Shown: positions 63,811-64,000 of the stretch, in pieces
How the letters are laid out: each line of letters opens with the position of its first letter
Position numbering within the stretch: the first letter of the stretch is position 1
Notes under the pieces: model-generated
Seen by the model: only the letters and a program-made list of their open reading frames with translations
What the model was told of the DNA's origin: nothing
Databases searched by the model: none
Position numbers and translations under genes: made by a program
Origin: Leisingera sp. ANG59
GTDB taxonomy: Bacteria > Pseudomonadota > Alphaproteobacteria > Rhodobacterales > Rhodobacteraceae
Direction: 5' to 3'
DNA: 64,000 nt
Assembly: GCF_013317235.1 (NCBI RefSeq)
Contig: NZ_WLCM01000004.1
Span: 137,808-201,807 of the forward strand

Positions 63811-64000
63811 ATGGAGATCGACGAGGACAAGATCGACGACGCGGTTCTGGGACTGCTCTGGTTGACGCTGCATGATGAGCGTCGCGCCTGGAAGGGAATG
63901 GACTGGTCGGCACTGGATCGATTGCATCGGAAGGGTTTGATCCATGACCCGGTTAACCGGGCCAAATCTGTCGTGCTGACTGATGAAGGGCTACAGCGCT
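63811..64000 (+). CDS. DUF6429-like protein, 5' part (runs off window)
   Basis: An open frame from ATG 63811 to the window end, 63 codons: MEIDEDKIDDAVLGLLWLTL, then a Trp-rich helix (RAWKGMDWSALDRLHRKGLI) and PVNRAKSVVLTDEGLQR. This matches the N-terminal part of a small winged-helix-like family I recall as DUF6429. It is often found near mobile genes, but that cannot be judged here. The ribosome site is weak. Confidence 0.7.
   Translation, partial: MEIDEDKIDDAVLGLLWLTLHDERRAWKGMDWSALDRLHRKGLIHDPVNRAKSVVLTDEGLQR

Overview
The window is a G+C-rich, densely coded bacterial chromosome segment. Its gene content points to the alphaproteobacterial family Rhodobacteraceae, most likely the Roseobacter group (a Leisingera/Phaeobacter/Ruegeria-like genome). 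The clues are heterotetrameric sarcosine oxidase, a RibB fused to a degenerate GTP cyclohydrolase II, CarD, an alphaproteobacterial RpoH, MmcB behind a GTTC-N7-GTTC SOS box, a tRNA-His without an encoded G-1, small roseobacter families (DUF6324-like, DUF6476-like), and two tripartite tricarboxylate transporters. I see no rRNA, CRISPR array, prophage or intact insertion sequence.

Layout. 1-2228: 3' end of soxA, then soxG. 2266-6714: a small secreted protein, dnaG and rpoD (macromolecular-synthesis genes). 6765-8616: small genes including a DCC-family thiol oxidoreductase and a DUF4166-like protein. 8722-10333: three tandem paralogues of a small secreted protein. 10393-12496: yjbQ, nrdR, ribD. 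12541-17084: a minus-strand capsule block (kpsS, a Wza/KpsD-like lipoprotein, kpsC) that splits ribD from ribE-ribBX-ribH-nusB (17245-20208). 20380-25613: a small membrane protein, a structured intergenic stretch, SOS-regulated mmcB, an RTX-repeat protein, a GNAT enzyme, tRNA-His and two small secreted proteins. 25623-28010: a DUF6476-like protein and rluD, whose divergent start codons overlap, then rpoH. 28063-28528: a gene-free stretch with a parS-like palindrome. 28529-33232: a DksA-type zinc finger, GNAT, pepF, lysophospholipase, SCP2 protein, TPR protein. 33261-37711: a Suv3-like helicase, S4 protein, fdxA, carD. 37782-41607: cobS and cobT (divergent), then a Kef-type antiporter. 41697-44691: a PAS protein, then an Lrp regulator divergent from hppD. 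44864-49589: a large PilM/GspL-plus-PilP/GspC-like protein, a SIMPL protein, and metY.

49728-63258 is a transport and catabolism region. A solute-binding protein, TctE and TctD form one translationally coupled operon that faces tctCBA, so the sensor probably controls that transporter. Next comes a minus-strand operon of a second TctA-TctB-TctC set, an acylating aldehyde dehydrogenase resembling SauS and an AMP-forming acyl-CoA ligase resembling SauT. A divergent LacI regulator has a clear operator in the shared promoter region. Together these look like a sulfoacetate uptake and activation pathway. The window ends with a small secreted protein, a palindrome-rich gap and the start of a DUF6429-like gene.

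The least explained items are the fused PilM/PilP-like protein, the three tandem secreted paralogues, the structured region upstream of mmcB, the 28.1 kb palindrome and the solute-binding protein fused into the TctDE operon. All functional calls come from reading motifs and context; no database search was run.
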